Shown here: one piece after another, positions 28,584-38,144 of the stretch
Numbering within the stretch: position 1 is the first letter of the stretch
How the letters are laid out: each line of letters starts with the position of its first letter
DNA from: Cognataquiflexum aquatile
GTDB lineage: Bacteria > Bacteroidota > Bacteroidia > Cytophagales > Cyclobacteriaceae
Direction of reading: 5' to 3'
Assembly: GCF_003316845.1 (NCBI RefSeq)
Contig: NZ_QMIK01000004.1
Coordinates: forward strand, 682,001-746,000
DNA: 64,000 bases
Position numbers and translations under genes: made by a program
Notes under the pieces: generated by a model
Databases searched by the model: none
The model's input: only the letters and a program-made list of their open reading frames with translations
Told to the model about the DNA's origin: nothing

Positions 28584-31500
28584 CTATTTGTTTGACCCTG
28601 TATTTCCGGTTTCTTCGACTTGTGTTCCCGATTCATCTTCTGTTTCTTCCAATTCATCGCCTTCGGTGATTTTGCCTACTTCGATTATTGGGTTTTCAGA
28701 ATTGCCGGTGATTTTGATCGGAATTCCAAAAATGCCCAATGGTGGCAAACCCAACCTGAAAGCAATGCTCATATCCCCATCCAAACTGACCTGCCCTTCG
28801 AACCTTGGTCGGAATCCTGCGATCCGCATCCTGGTCCTTTCGATAGTGATGAGGTTGTTGGCAATGCTGCTTTTGATCTGCACACCTGCCAATTCAGGAT
28901 CAGCCAATTCCTTGTTTTCGGTGTCTTTGGCGATGTTGTTCATCAACTTGAAGCCTTTCAGTTTTACCTTGTCCAAGGCAAATACTCCTTCGCCTTTGAT
29001 GGATGGGAGAACAGGATCCATGTTGGCATCCAATCTGCCTGATAGCTTGTAGTCCAAAGAGGCTATCCCCTGTGCATATTCAGCAGCTGTGACCATTTCT
29101 TTAAACAAGGGAATCTCGTCATAAGCCCGCTTGATATCGAAGCCTTTTGCCTTGATGCTGTAGTCAAAAACTGCCCTAAAAGGATCTGTAGGAAGGTATT
29201 TTCCTGACATCAGAACTTCAGCACCGACCAAGTTAAATCCTGTATTTTCCATTTCTAAGGCACCTTCCTTGAGCTTTAATTTACCTTTGAATTTTTCCAA
29301 TCTGATTTCATCAAAAAGAATGGTATCGACTGAAGCCACCAAGCTGAAATCCACGTTGGGGGGCACCATGACCACGCCCTGAACATCACCAAGGGTATCC
29401 ACAGACACCGATTCTTCCTCGGTATAAAACATGAAGTCATTGAGATTCAGCTTCGGGCTGCTGAGTGTCAGGTTGCCCTGAACCGGAGCATTTTCATCCA
29501 AATAGTAGGCAATCAGATTGTACAGGTACCCATCCGCAATAAGGTTGTTGCCGGCATATTGGGCGTGGAGTTTCTCCAAGTAGACTTTGTCTTTGTCCAC
29601 GCGGATTTTACCCGAATGGATGTCAAAGGGAAGTGGGAAAAGCTCCGATCTGAGCCTGATTTTTTCCATTTCTACAGTTCCCTTGTTGTCAAGCTGTTGA
29701 AGCCTGCCTTTGATGGCATCACTTTGAAGTCCTTTGAGATTGATGTCGGTGAGGAGATAACCATCCACATCATATCCTTCTATGCCAAATGTCTGGTAGA
29801 GTCTGCCAAGGTCAATCCTTCCCTGCGATTGGACTTCATAGCGGATGTCATCGAGGTTTTCGAGGTTGGCTTTCAGAGAAAATGGATGGCCTGCAAAGGT
29901 GAATGCAATGGGCTGTAAGTCAAATTTCAAGTCAGTATAAGAACCCCTTTCACTCAGGATATTCAATACGAATGAAATGTTTTCCACTGCAAGATCTGAA
30001 TAGACTGTTTTGATAAATCCTTCACACACAGAAATTTGGGAATTAATTACCGGAAAAATCTTCCTTTCTTCATCGTAGCTTCCCTTGGCATTGATGTTCA
30101 GGGCTAGGTTTCCCTTGAGGGTCATCCCGGAATCAAGGGGATAGAATTTTTCAATTTCCGAAAGATTGAAATCTGCCGTCATGGCAGCATCCACCTCCAT
30201 GCCCCTAAGGTCCTTGACCTTGAAATGGCCCTTTGCCTTGTTTTCAAGTACCCCAAAATTGAAATTCTGAAGGTCTATTCCTATATTCTGAAAGATGCTG
30301 TCAGGGGAATTGACGGTAAGATTCCAGGAGATGTCCTGAATGGCTTCCGGAAGGGCTGTCCACCTGAAGTAGCCATCCTGGATAGCCGAACTAAACTTGA
30401 ATTTGGGTATACTGATGATCTCTGTTTCATTGCCCCGGTATCTATTTGGCACCGGCCGGGTGATATAACTTCCATTTGCCTGCAAGGTCATTTCCATGGT
30501 TCCTCGGAGGTCATAAGGGATGATTCCCAATGCTTTGTCCAACAGGTTCAAGTCAATATTCATGGCCAAATCGCTATTTACCAAAGCCGGGTCAAGTCCA
30601 TCAATGTTCAGGTGACCTTGGACAAAACCCTCACCAAGGGTCATAGAAACACTGTCCAGCGCAATAATGGTTTTGTCAACATTCAGTTCGGGGACGGTGA
30701 GGTCTAGATCGAGGTAAAGTTTTTCGATAGGGATCGATGATCCTGAGTGGCTGATATAGCCATTGTAGACAAAGAGATTCATCAATAGGTTGGGCATCTG
30801 ATTCTCTTCGGGGAGATAAAGTCCCTGCAGAGAACCCCTGAGTTCGCCTTTTCCTTTGACTTGGGTATTGTCCAGCCAAGTTCCCAATTCCTCCGGAATC
30901 AAGGTTAGCATATCTTTGAAATCCGTATCGACCGATTCCAAGATGAAATTCATGTCATAGCCACCGCTTAGGAATTCAAGTTTTCCGATGAAATCTACCG
31001 GCAATTCATTGATCATCAAATGGTTTCTTTCGAAAGTCAGGGCTGTGGATTCGGTATTGATTTTGGTTTGAAGACTGGCACTGACCCTTTTTTTGGATAG
31101 GTAGGTGGTTCCTTCATAGGTAAGCTCAAAGGTCTGTATGTTGAGGTCACTGCTGAGGTCGACAATGGCATCCTGCAAATTTCCCTTTCCCGAATAATCA
31201 AAGTTTTCTGCAAGGCAAGAAAAGTCCAGGTCCGTGTCCCCATAAAAAAACCTGCTGTTTGTAAATTTGATATTGTTGATATTCAAAGCTAGGTCGGAAG
31301 GAGCTTCTTCTTTCGGAATTGTATCAGTTTCTGCCGGAAAAATATCAAAATTGGCATGTCCTTGGGTATCTCTCAGGATGTTGATTTTGGCTTGATTGAG
31401 GTAAATTCCTTTGATTTCAATTTTTTCACTGAAAACAGAAAGCACATTAATCCCCAAAGATACATCTGTAGCATACATCAAGGTATCCGGGACAAAACCT

Positions 31501-31745
31501 GCTGCACCACGGATAAAAACCTCATCGAGGGATACTGTCAGCGTGGGAAAATGTCTGAAAAAAGTAAGGTTGATTTCATTATAGCTAAGTTCGGTTGTCA
31601 CTTGGCTTTGGAGATAGTCCTTGACTTTGGCGTTGACTTTGTCTTTGAAGAATAAAGGGAAGACCGCCATGATGACGAGGATCAGACCCAAAGCAAACCC
31701 TGCATATTTCAATATTTTGAGGGCGGCACTTTTATTCCATTTCAT
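28584..31745 (-). CDS. AsmA-like envelope protein
   Basis: This 1053-residue protein has one N-terminal membrane span (about residues 13-31) and a very long beta-rich body in repeating AsmA/TamB style (for example FDIFPAETD, GKGELRGSLQG, MSGKYLPTDPFRAVFDYSI). The C-terminus is acidic and ends EETGNTGSNK. AsmA-like proteins form periplasmic bridges linked with lipid transport and outer membrane assembly. The cyclophilin gene ends 16 bp upstream on the same strand, so the two are co-transcribed. Confidence 0.88.
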   Translation of the reverse strand: MKWNKSAALKILKYAGFALGLILVIMAVFPLFFKDKVNAKVKDYLQSQVTTELSYNEINLTFFRHFPTLTVSLDEVFIRGAAGFVPDTLMYATDVSLGINVLSVFSEKIEIKGIYLNQAKINILRDTQGHANFDIFPAETDTIPKEEAPSDLALNINNIKFTNSRFFYGDTDLDFSCLAENFDYSGKGNLQDAIVDLSSDLNIQTFELTYEGTTYLSKKRVSASLQTKINTESTALTFERNHLMINELPVDFIGKLEFLSGGYDMNFILESVDTDFKDMLTLIPEELGTWLDNTQVKGKGELRGSLQGLYLPEENQMPNLLMNLFVYNGYISHSGSSIPIEKLYLDLDLTVPELNVDKTIIALDSVSMTLGEGFVQGHLNIDGLDPALVNSDLAMNIDLNLLDKALGIIPYDLRGTMEMTLQANGSYITRPVPNRYRGNETEIISIPKFKFSSAIQDGYFRWTALPEAIQDISWNLTVNSPDSIFQNIGIDLQNFNFGVLENKAKGHFKVKDLRGMEVDAAMTADFNLSEIEKFYPLDSGMTLKGNLALNINAKGSYDEERKIFPVINSQISVCEGFIKTVYSDLAVENISFVLNILSERGSYTDLKFDLQPIAFTFAGHPFSLKANLENLDDIRYEVQSQGRIDLGRLYQTFGIEGYDVDGYLLTDINLKGLQSDAIKGRLQQLDNKGTVEMEKIRLRSELFPLPFDIHSGKIRVDKDKVYLEKLHAQYAGNNLIADGYLYNLIAYYLDENAPVQGNLTLSSPKLNLNDFMFYTEEESVSVDTLGDVQGVVMVPPNVDFSLVASVDTILFDEIRLEKFKGKLKLKEGALEMENTGFNLVGAEVLMSGKYLPTDPFRAVFDYSIKAKGFDIKRAYDEIPLFKEMVTAAEYAQGIASLDYKLSGRLDANMDPVLPSIKGEGVFALDKVKLKGFKLMNNIAKDTENKELADPELAGVQIKSSIANNLITIERTRMRIAGFRPRFEGQVSLDGDMSIAFRLGLPPLGIFGIPIKITGNSENPIIEVGKITEGDELEETEDESGTQVEETGNTGSNK

Positions 31746-31761
31746 AATTGAGTTGCGCAGC

Positions 31762-32334
31762 TTAAAGGTTGGTCAATTTTTCCTGTTCAGCTTTCGACAG
31801 GTAAAGGATAGAAACTTTAAGGGTTATTGGAATCACCGGTTCGTCCTTGCTGTCTCTTTTTTGATAAACAATCTGATCGATGATGTCCATTCCTTTGATC
31901 ACCTGTCCAAAAACCGTGTAGTCATTGTCCAATCTGTGTAATCCATCTTTGTTTTGGACGATGTAAAACTGGCACCTTGCTGAAAGTTTTCCCGGATTAT
32001 CGTCCCTGCCTGCACCCACTGCACCATAGATGTGGGTGATACCTTTAACAAATTCCGGTTCCAAAAGGTATTCAGGATCTTTGAACCCTTCTTCCGTATC
32101 AGGACAACCGCCCTGTGCGACAAAATTGGGGATGACCCGGTTGAAAGTAAGGGAATCCCAATAGCCTGCTTTCGCAAGCTCGATAAAGCTTTGCTTGTGG
32201 TTTGGGGTTTCATCAAAAAGCCGGATATATATTTTTCCTTTAGGAGTTTCGATCAATCCTATCGGGTTCTTTTCTTGGGCAAAAGAGAATGACGATAGGA
32301 TACAGGCAATAACAAGGAATATTGATTTTTTCAT
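31762..32334 (-). CDS. Cyclophilin-type peptidyl-prolyl cis-trans isomerase, exported
   Basis: This 190-residue protein has a signal peptide (MKKSIFLVIACILSSFSFAQ) and a cyclophilin domain with FNRVIPNFVAQGGCPD, SARCQFYIVQNK, and FGQVIKGMDIIDQI. It isomerises prolyl bonds during folding, presumably in the periplasm. It is the first gene ahead of the AsmA-like gene. Confidence 0.94.
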   Translation of the reverse strand: MKKSIFLVIACILSSFSFAQEKNPIGLIETPKGKIYIRLFDETPNHKQSFIELAKAGYWDSLTFNRVIPNFVAQGGCPDTEEGFKDPEYLLEPEFVKGITHIYGAVGAGRDDNPGKLSARCQFYIVQNKDGLHRLDNDYTVFGQVIKGMDIIDQIVYQKRDSKDEPVIPITLKVSILYLSKAEQEKLTNL

Positions 32335-32683
32335 TTTACTTCCGATTGGTTAATGGAAAAAGGAAAAGCTTGAATGGGTTATTAAATGTACTAACAATTG
32401 AAATAAAGGAAAGAAGATTTTGAAAAGAAGATGTGGAATTGAAGAATGAATGTGTCAATGGAGGAGGGTAAGATGGTACTTCAGGTATAGGTCAGGGGTA
32501 AGTGGGGGACGGAGTATCTATAGCTTAGAGTCGGAGTTTCTATAAGGGAAGGTGGGGGGAACCATAGGGGAACTATAGCGGAGGGGTAGGGGAAAGCCAT
32601 GTAAAGGGAGGGATTCGGTAAAAAATCCCTGTAGGAGACTGTTCAATTAACTGTGTCAAGGTTTGGTTTTTGAGACCGTTATG
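32335..32683. other. Intergenic G-rich region upstream of the cyclophilin gene
   Basis: This stretch contains no recognisable gene. From about 32455 to 32620 the plus strand is strikingly purine-rich with many G runs (for example GGTGGGGGGAACC, GGAGGGGTAGGGG). The cyclophilin promoter should lie at its left end; I could not identify it. Confidence 0.45.
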
Positions 32684-32717
32684 ATTAAAAAAGCCCTGAA
32701 AGAAAAATCCTTCAGGG
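32684..32717 (-). terminator. Intrinsic terminator of the acyltransferase gene
   Basis: On the minus strand CCCTGAA and TTCAGGG (32694-32700 and 32711-32717) form a stem with a 10-base loop, followed by GCTTTTTTAATC. It lies about 70 bases after the stop of the acyltransferase gene. Confidence 0.75.
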
Positions 32718-32788
32718 TCTTGAGGTTTACTTTGGCATTTTTTTCTTAGGAATGAGAAAATCCTGTTTGCTTTCAAACCATTAAAGAT

Positions 32789-33922
32789 TCATTCTCTAAT
32801 TTTCATTTGATTCACTACAGGATTGGCGTACATGGCAAGGAAACTCTTTACGGCAACCGGGTCATTCTGGTCAACGCCTTTTCTGAAACGCCTTTCGAAT
32901 AATTCCTTTTCTTCGGAAGTATACTTATCAGCAAATTGATTTGTCCCGTGAAGAAGGTCATGGGCGATGTATTTGGTAGGCCAAAGTTTGTAACCTAGGA
33001 TGATCTGACGGTCGATCAGGTCCGTCAACTCCTGGATTTGCCGGACTATTCCCGGGACTGTTTGGGAGATGTGGTCTATCTTGTCTGTCAGCACATCTCC
33101 GATGTGGATATGGATACCCCTTTTTTGTCCAATTATCCCGTTCAGCAAGGTGTTGAAGTCTTCGTTGTCTCCTTTTACATAGGCCTCAGACCTGGCTTTG
33201 GCCAATAATTCAGGCATTTTGAGGACGTCAGTCGGATCATATTCATAAGAAATGCTTACCGGAACGACATTGATTCTTTTGAAATAATCCAGGATATTTT
33301 CTCCGGGATCTGCCGCCATCCCGATCATTTTGAGTACTCCCTTGTGCGTCATGTCGTTGCCGTCTTTGGTACGGCCTTCGCGCTGTGCTATCCAAACAGA
33401 CCGGTTTTCTCTGAGGAGAGACTGTCTGATAAAGGCAGAAATCGTTTTGGAACTTTCCAACAATTCCCTTGACGGGAGACCTCTTTTGATGATAAAACTC
33501 CTTGTCAACCTTGCGAGGGTCTTAAGGAAGGGTTTTTTGACCAGGTTATCGCCTATCGCAGAGGTAGTCATGCGAAGCCCGTGTTCGTATAGAGAGGCAT
33601 TGAGCAGGGAGGTGTCGAGGATGATGTCCCTGTGGTTTGATATAAAAAGATAGGATGTATTTTTTTCCAGTTTTTCGAACCCGGAAGTGGTCAGTCCGCT
33701 TGAACTTTTCTCGAGGACTTTTTGAATGGCAGGATAGATAAAGTTGATCTGAAAATCCCTGATAGAATGGCAATGGAGCATCAGGGTTTTCCAATATTCG
33801 TCTTTTTCTTCCGGAAAAGTGAAATTCATAATGGCCTTGAGCATCGGGTGGCTGAGAATTTCCCGGATTGCGTCATTTACTTCTGTGTCGTAATAGGGTC
33901 TGATATCGTCGAATGCTGACAT
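32789..33922 (-). CDS. Glycerolipid acyltransferase (PlsC-like fold)
   Basis: The protein is 377 residues from ATG 33922 (MSAFDDIRPYYD). It contains the acyltransferase motif SNHRDIILDTSLL (H-x-x-x-x-D form) and SVWIAQREGRTKDGND, which corresponds to motif III. Family enzymes transfer an acyl chain to a glycerolipid or similar acceptor at the inner membrane. The open frame extends upstream to 34120, but that extension runs antisense-free through the tRNA-Gln gene and its terminator, so it is not coding. The exact acceptor is not known. Confidence 0.85.
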   Translation of the reverse strand: MSAFDDIRPYYDTEVNDAIREILSHPMLKAIMNFTFPEEKDEYWKTLMLHCHSIRDFQINFIYPAIQKVLEKSSSGLTTSGFEKLEKNTSYLFISNHRDIILDTSLLNASLYEHGLRMTTSAIGDNLVKKPFLKTLARLTRSFIIKRGLPSRELLESSKTISAFIRQSLLRENRSVWIAQREGRTKDGNDMTHKGVLKMIGMAADPGENILDYFKRINVVPVSISYEYDPTDVLKMPELLAKARSEAYVKGDNEDFNTLLNGIIGQKRGIHIHIGDVLTDKIDHISQTVPGIVRQIQELTDLIDRQIILGYKLWPTKYIAHDLLHGTNQFADKYTSEEKELFERRFRKGVDQNDPVAVKSFLAMYANPVVNQMKIRE

Positions 33923-34016
33923 CTCAATGGGATTGATGAGGTTGCAAATAAAGTGAATTTTAGGGAAAGCGGGAAGTAAGGTTATTTGGCAAGTGAAATC
34001 AGTTTGGCTGAAAATA

Positions 34017-34045
34017 AAAAAAGCAGCCTTTTGAGCTGCTTTTTT
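34017..34045 (-). terminator. Terminator after tRNA-Gln
   Basis: An 11-bp stem (AAAAAAGCAGC and GCTGCTTTTTT) with a 7-base loop lies two bases after the tRNA 3' end. On the minus strand the second arm ends in a T run. Confidence 0.82.
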
Positions 34046-34046
34046 G

Positions 34047-34119
34047 TTGGCCGACCAGGTTTCGAACCTGGACTCTTCTGAACCAAAATCAGACGTGTTG
34101 CCAGTTACACCATCGGCCA
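34047..34119 (-). tRNA. tRNA-Gln (anticodon TTG)
   Basis: The minus strand folds as a 73-base tRNA. The acceptor stem pairs TGGCCGA with TCGGCCA, followed by discriminator A. The anticodon arm CTGATTTTGGTTCAG exposes TTG, which reads CAA and CAG. The T arm is CCAGGTTCGAACCTGG. CCA is not encoded. A consensus promoter lies upstream and a terminator directly follows. Confidence 0.96.
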
Positions 34120-34157
34120 ATTTTCTGCTAAAATCTCCTCTTTTTCAAAAGGTGTCA

Positions 34158-34189
34158 CAAATGTAGGGGTACTTTCCTTTTTATGCAAG
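34158..34189 (-). promoter_or_regulatory. Promoter of tRNA-Gln
   Basis: On the minus strand CTTG (34186-34189) is followed after 20 bases by TACATTTG (34158-34165). This matches the Bacteroidota housekeeping promoter TTTG-N19-21-TAnnTTTG with one mismatch. It would give a leader of about 30 bases before the tRNA. Confidence 0.75.
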
Positions 34190-34249
34190 CCGGTGCAAGA
34201 AGATTTTTCGAGGATGCAATTTAAATGCTTTAATGTCAGTCCAAAAAGA

Positions 34250-34894
34250 TTACAGGTTGTCCACCAAGATCATGTTCATGATCGCTATAAAATGTAAAAT
34301 TGTCCCTGCGAGTACAAAAAGATGCCAGATGGTATGGGCAAACCGCATCCGGGGCCTGGTATAGAAAATGGTACCCAGGGTATAGCTGATTCCTCCGGCC
34401 GCTATCAGGAAAAGGGTGGGGGTGCCCAAAGTGTTCAGCAGCGGTTTGATCAAGAAAACAGCCATCCAGCCCATGCCCAAATAAAGAATCAGGGAAGCTT
34501 TTTGGAATTTATGGGTAAAGAAAATTTTGAAGACAATTCCAAATAGCGTCAGACCCCAGATAATCCCAAAGAATACCCATCCCAAAGTTCCTTTTACTGC
34601 CAGTAACAAGAAGGGAGTATAGCTACCTGCGATCAGGAAGTAGATGCCGATGTGGTCAAAGGTTCTCAGCCACGATTTGATGGGTCCTTGGGGAGATGCA
34701 TGATAAAGGGTGGAAAATGTATACAACAGCAAAATGGAAGCCCCAAAAAGGCTGCAGCTGACAATATGGATGCCGGTTCCATTGAGTACAGAAAAAGTCA
34801 CCAATAAAGCAATTGCAATGATGCTGAACAGTATTCCAAAACCGTGGGTGATGCTGTTGGCAAATTCCTCTTCTATTGACTGCTTTCTCTCCAT
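34250..34894 (-). CDS. Hemolysin III family (PAQR-like) membrane protein
   Basis: The protein has about 214 residues and seven predicted membrane spans. Family motifs are SITHGFGILFS near the N-terminus, FDHIGIYFLIAGSYTPF in the middle and HTIWHLFVLAGTILHF at the end; the His and Asp residues form the metal site in PAQR proteins. ATG 34894 (MERKQS) is preferred over an in-frame ATG at 34924 because the extra residues are not conserved in style. The hemolysin name is historical; function is uncertain. Confidence 0.88.
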   Translation of the reverse strand: MERKQSIEEEFANSITHGFGILFSIIAIALLVTFSVLNGTGIHIVSCSLFGASILLLYTFSTLYHASPQGPIKSWLRTFDHIGIYFLIAGSYTPFLLLAVKGTLGWVFFGIIWGLTLFGIVFKIFFTHKFQKASLILYLGMGWMAVFLIKPLLNTLGTPTLFLIAAGGISYTLGTIFYTRPRMRFAHTIWHLFVLAGTILHFIAIMNMILVDNL

Positions 34895-35085
34895 ACTTTG
34901 ACAAGTTGTCCTAAATATAGTCACTACAATTAAAAATATGGGCTTAGCCTCTATTACGAAATCGATTGTTATTTAAATTAATGATACTAAATGGCTGATT
35001 ATTTTGTATTTATAGAAAATTATATATTGTTTTGCAACGAATTTTGAAAAAAGCAATTACATTATTTAACAAAACAATTATAATC

Positions 35086-35334
35086 ATGTCAGTAAAAATT
35101 TCTGAAAAAACCATCGTCTCCACTTTGGAAAAGCTTGAAAAATTAAACTTAGGTGAAAACCTTCATGCTGAGTTGTCTTGGTGCTGGAACAGCTTCCAAT
35201 ATGACAACAATCCTGTAGGTGTCATTGCCAAAAGCAAAGAAGCATTGGAATTGTTGAAAGCCAAAAGAGAAGAAAACAGCAAGGCAGTTGCCAAGAAATT
35301 GGTAGAGGATCTAGAAAAAATTGCTTTGAATTAA
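35086..35334 (+). CDS. Small conserved hypothetical protein, 82 aa
   Basis: ATG 35086 gives a compact, mostly helical, charged protein (MSVKISEKTIVSTLEKLEKL, then NLHAELSWCWNSFQYDNNPV, ending VEDLEKIALN). I recall similar short proteins in related bacteria but no function. An in-frame ATG at 35032 would add a non-conserved-looking stretch. It is monocistronic, with a strong shared terminator after it. Confidence 0.75.
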   Translation: MSVKISEKTIVSTLEKLEKLNLGENLHAELSWCWNSFQYDNNPVGVIAKSKEALELLKAKREENSKAVAKKLVEDLEKIALN

Positions 35335-35346
35335 CCAATACCCAAC

Positions 35347-35377
35347 AAAAAAGGCTTTCTAAATGAAAGCCTTTTTT
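35347..35377. terminator. Bidirectional terminator between the 82-aa gene and rplI
   Basis: A 13-bp stem (AAAAAAGGCTTTC and GAAAGCCTTTTTT) with a 5-base loop lies between two convergent genes. T runs occur on both strands. Confidence 0.88.
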
Positions 35378-35401
35378 ATTTAAGATATTTTTTGATGTTG
35401 C

Positions 35402-35845
35402 TTACTCAGCTACCACCACAAAGTTAACCTTGCATTTGACTTCTCTGTGAAGGTCGACTTCAGCCTGAAATTCTCCTGCACCATGAACAGGTACGTTGAT
35501 GGAAATTTTCTTTCTGTCGATATCCACCCCTTTGGTAGCCAAAGCATCAGAAATCTGCAAAGTGGTTACTTTTCCGAAGATTTTACCTGATTCACCGATT
35601 TTTGCTTTGATTTCCAAAGTCATTTCAGCGATTTTAGCTGCCAATTCTTCAGCGGCGGTTTTGATTTTCTCTGCTTTGTGGGCAGCTTGCTTTACGTTTT
35701 CGGCAAGGATTTTTTTGTTGGAACCTGTAGCCAAAACCGCAAATCCCTGAGGAATGAGGTAATTTCTACCATAACCTGGCTTTACTTCGACCATGTCATT
35801 TTTGTATCCAAGTCCTTTTATGTCTGTTTTAAGAATAACTTCCAT
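35402..35845 (-). CDS. rplI: 50S ribosomal protein L9
   Basis: This 147-residue protein matches L9 in full: MEVILKTDIKGLGYKNDMVE, KPGYGRNYLIPQGFA and the C-terminal INVPVHGAGEFQAEVDLH. L9 binds domain V of 23S rRNA at the base of the L1 stalk. It is third in the rpsF-rpsR-rplI operon and is followed by a bidirectional terminator. Confidence 0.97.
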   Translation of the reverse strand: MEVILKTDIKGLGYKNDMVEVKPGYGRNYLIPQGFAVLATGSNKKILAENVKQAAHKAEKIKTAAEELAAKIAEMTLEIKAKIGESGKIFGKVTTLQISDALATKGVDIDRKKISINVPVHGAGEFQAEVDLHREVKCKVNFVVVAE

Positions 35846-35881
35846 TGTAATACTGTTTTAAGATAAATGAACAAAGATGTA

Positions 35882-36133
35882 CTATTTCAAACCGTCAGTT
35901 ACAAAAGGCATCAATGCCAAGTGTCTTGCCTTTTTGATGGCGTTGGACACTTTTCTTTGAAACTTGGCTGAATTCCCTGTCAATCTTCTTGGAAGGATTT
36001 TCCCCTGCTCGTTGACAAACTTCAAAAGGAAGTTAGGGTCTTTGTAGTCGATATATTTGATACCGCTTTTTTTGAAACGACAGTATTTTTTTCTGTTATC
36101 GTTTCTGTTGATGGGTTCGTTTTTGAGTGTCAT
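35882..36133 (-). CDS. rpsR: 30S ribosomal protein S18
   Basis: This 83-residue basic protein carries S18 motifs [20 protein letters not shown] and [21 protein letters not shown]18 binds the 30S platform as a dimer with S6. Its ATG overlaps the rpsF stop by four bases, which fits equal production of S6 and S18. Confidence 0.97.
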   Translation of the reverse strand: MTLKNEPINRNDNRKKYCRFKKSGIKYIDYKDPNFLLKFVNEQGKILPRRLTGNSAKFQRKVSNAIKKARHLALMPFVTDGLK

Positions 36134-36501
36134 GCTACAGGCTCCTCCTTTGCTTCAGTTTTTTTGTTAAATTCACCTTTTCTTCTTTTGTCTCCATAAG
36201 CGATTGCGTGCTTGTCAAGAACGGTAGTAAGGAATCGAAGGATTTTTTCGTCTCTCCTGATTTCAATTTCCAATTTCTTGATGACAGACGGATCTGCTTT
36301 GTACTCGATTAAAATGTAGAAACCTGTGCTTTTTTTCTGAATAGGGTAGGCCATTTTTTTAAGACCCCAATTCTCAACATTAATGATTTCTGCTCCCTCA
36401 GTTTTTAGCAAGCTAACAAACTTGTCTACGGTATCCTTCATCTGAACTTCAGACAAAACGGGAGTAAGTATGAATACCGTTTCATAATTTTTTTGGAACA
36501 T
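36130..36501 (-). CDS. rpsF: 30S ribosomal protein S6
   Basis: From ATG 36501 the protein has 123 residues: [18 protein letters not shown], then [20 protein letters not shown] and [14 protein letters not shown], typical of S6. A longer frame reaches 36570, but the promoter minus-7 element lies at 36540-36547, so the extension cannot be translated. The C-terminus is Lys/Glu-rich. Confidence 0.96.
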   Translation of the reverse strand: MFQKNYETVFILTPVLSEVQMKDTVDKFVSLLKTEGAEIINVENWGLKKMAYPIQKKSTGFYILIEYKADPSVIKKLEIEIRRDEKILRFLTTVLDKHAIAYGDKRRKGEFNKKTEAKEEPVA

Positions 36502-36539
36502 GATTTTTTTATTTAAGCTTATTTTTGATAAACAGACCG

Positions 36540-36571
36540 CAAAAGTAGCAGTTTGTCCTGTTGATTCCAAA
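36540..36571 (-). promoter_or_regulatory. Promoter of the rpsF-rpsR-rplI operon
   Basis: On the minus strand TTTG (36568-36571) is followed after exactly 20 bases by TACTTTTG (36540-36547). Both elements match the Bacteroidota housekeeping consensus perfectly. The leader to the rpsF ATG would be about 30 bases. Confidence 0.82.
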
Positions 36572-36592
36572 TATAAGCTACAAAATACCGTA

Positions 36593-37507
36593 TTATTTCA
36601 CTTCAAATGTCTTGCTTCCAATCTGATATCCATCAGAATAAATTCTGACCTCATATACTCCGGGGTTGTATTTGGTCCCTTTTTCATAGAAGTAGGTCAG
36701 AGTCTGCTTGGAATTGTCAAAGATGATGTCTTGGTGTACCGTATAGAATTCTTCTCTTCCATCGATGGAGAATGTTCCTGAGCCTTTGGCAACATCAAAT
36801 ATTGGCTGGTTGTTGGGAGCCATGATCTGCACATAAATGTCACGGGTACCTTTTTCAGCAACTTTATTGTCGGCTAGGTTGAAAGTCACCCGCAGTTTTT
36901 CCAATTGTCTGTTTTTGAATCCGTCTTCTCTTTCTTTACCGCGGGAATTGACGGCGGCGATGGTGATGTTTTCTGCCCGCAATCTTGCGGCGATGTTTAC
37001 CTTTTCCTGGAGTTCTTTTTGCTTGACATTCAATTGGGCGACTTCCTCCTGAATTTGGGATTGGGTAGTTTTCAAGTCTTTGTTTTCAGTAGACAGCTGC
37101 TCGTTGACTTCCCTCAGCCTGATGATTTCCTGGTCTTTTTCTTCGATGGTTTTGGAAAAAGAAGCAATCCTTTGGTTCAGGGCTGCGATTTCATCTGAAG
37201 ATCTCTTTCTATCCAAGCTCCTTTCACGTGTAAGTTGTTCTTTGATTTCTTCCAAAGCAGCGATATCGCCACCAAGTTTTGTAATTTCCTGGATCCTGAG
37301 ATCAAGCTGGTAATTCATAGAATCGATCCTCCTGTTGAGCTCGTTGTTTTCTTCTGAAAGCATCAGGATCTCTTCGGATTTTCTTGTTTTGTCAAGATGG
37401 TCGGTGTAGAGTTTGATTCCGCTGGCAATGATGAGGATCAATAAGACAATGATCAGGATGTTTTTTCCATTGTCATTTTTGGTGTTTTTTTGTGGAGTAG
37501 TTTCCAT
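36593..37507 (-). CDS. Membrane-anchored coiled-coil protein with C-terminal beta domain
   Basis: This 304-residue protein has one membrane span at about residues 19-36 ([18 protein letters not shown]), a long coiled coil (about 40-175, heptads rich in Glu, Leu and Arg) and a C-terminal beta-sandwich (about 195-304, ending [22 protein letters not shown]). The coiled coil and beta domain probably face the periplasm. Such proteins occur in many Bacteroidota without an assigned function. It lies just before the rpsF promoter on the same strand. Confidence 0.82.
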   Translation of the reverse strand: METTPQKNTKNDNGKNILIIVLLILIIASGIKLYTDHLDKTRKSEEILMLSEENNELNRRIDSMNYQLDLRIQEITKLGGDIAALEEIKEQLTRERSLDRKRSSDEIAALNQRIASFSKTIEEKDQEIIRLREVNEQLSTENKDLKTTQSQIQEEVAQLNVKQKELQEKVNIAARLRAENITIAAVNSRGKEREDGFKNRQLEKLRVTFNLADNKVAEKGTRDIYVQIMAPNNQPIFDVAKGSGTFSIDGREEFYTVHQDIIFDNSKQTLTYFYEKGTKYNPGVYEVRIYSDGYQIGSKTFEVK

Positions 37508-37538
37508 AGATGAATAAATTGTAGAAATATTAAAATTA

Positions 37539-38144
37539 ATGAATTTTATGTCAAATATCCTTGGGGAAGATTATTGGACTTTGAGATATCAACACAATTC
37601 CATTGGTTGGGATGTAGGTGAAGTTACGAAACCAATTAAGCAATATTTAGACCAAATTGATAATTTTTGGTTAAAACTACTTATTCCAGGTGCAGGAAAT
37701 GGCTATGAGGCCCAATACGCGCTTGAAAAGGGGTTTTTAAACACTAATATCTTAGATATTTCGTCCTATCCTTTGGAGAAATTTCAACTAAAGCACGGTG
37801 GTTTTCCCAAAAGCCAAATCCACCATGCCGATTTTTTTGACCATTCGGGTCAGTATGACCTGATCTTGGAACAGACATTTTTTTGCGCCCTGCAGCCTTC
37901 ACTCCGGCCTGAATATGTGAAAAAGATGAGCGCATTGCTAAAGCCTGGAGGAAAATTGGTCGGACTGCTGTTTGACCGACAATTTGAGAATCAGGGTCCC
38001 CCATTTGGAGGGGATGGGAAGGAATACAGGGCATTGTTTGAACATGAATTCAATATAATCCGAATGGAGGCATGTTATAACTCCATTCCGCCAAGGCAAG
38101 GGCAGGAATTGTTTTTCATTTTGCAGAAAAAATCAATAGTGTAG
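37539..38144 (+). CDS. Thiopurine S-methyltransferase-family SAM-dependent methyltransferase
   Basis: This 201-residue protein follows the TPMT pattern: DYWTLRYQHNSIGWDVGE at the start, LLIPGAGNGYEAQYALEKG as the SAM-binding motif I, and LEQTFFCALQPSLRPEYV, then GKLVGLLFDRQF. Bacterial members methylate small thiols, halides or metalloids; the substrate is not known. ATG 37548 is an alternative start. The gene converges on and overlaps the next one by 12 bp. Confidence 0.88.
   Translation: MNFMSNILGEDYWTLRYQHNSIGWDVGEVTKPIKQYLDQIDNFWLKLLIPGAGNGYEAQYALEKGFLNTNILDISSYPLEKFQLKHGGFPKSQIHHADFFDHSGQYDLILEQTFFCALQPSLRPEYVKKMSALLKPGGKLVGLLFDRQFENQGPPFGGDGKEYRALFEHEFNIIRMEACYNSIPPRQGQELFFILQKKSIV

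Noticed and set aside
34047-34119. tRNA-Gln as an integration site for the accessory operon
   Set aside because: The tRNA is 17 kb from the operon and no direct repeat of its 3' end was seen near either boundary.
32789-34120. Acyltransferase frame extended to 34120
   Set aside because: The extra 66 residues run through the tRNA-Gln gene and its terminator; ATG 33922 gives a normal protein.
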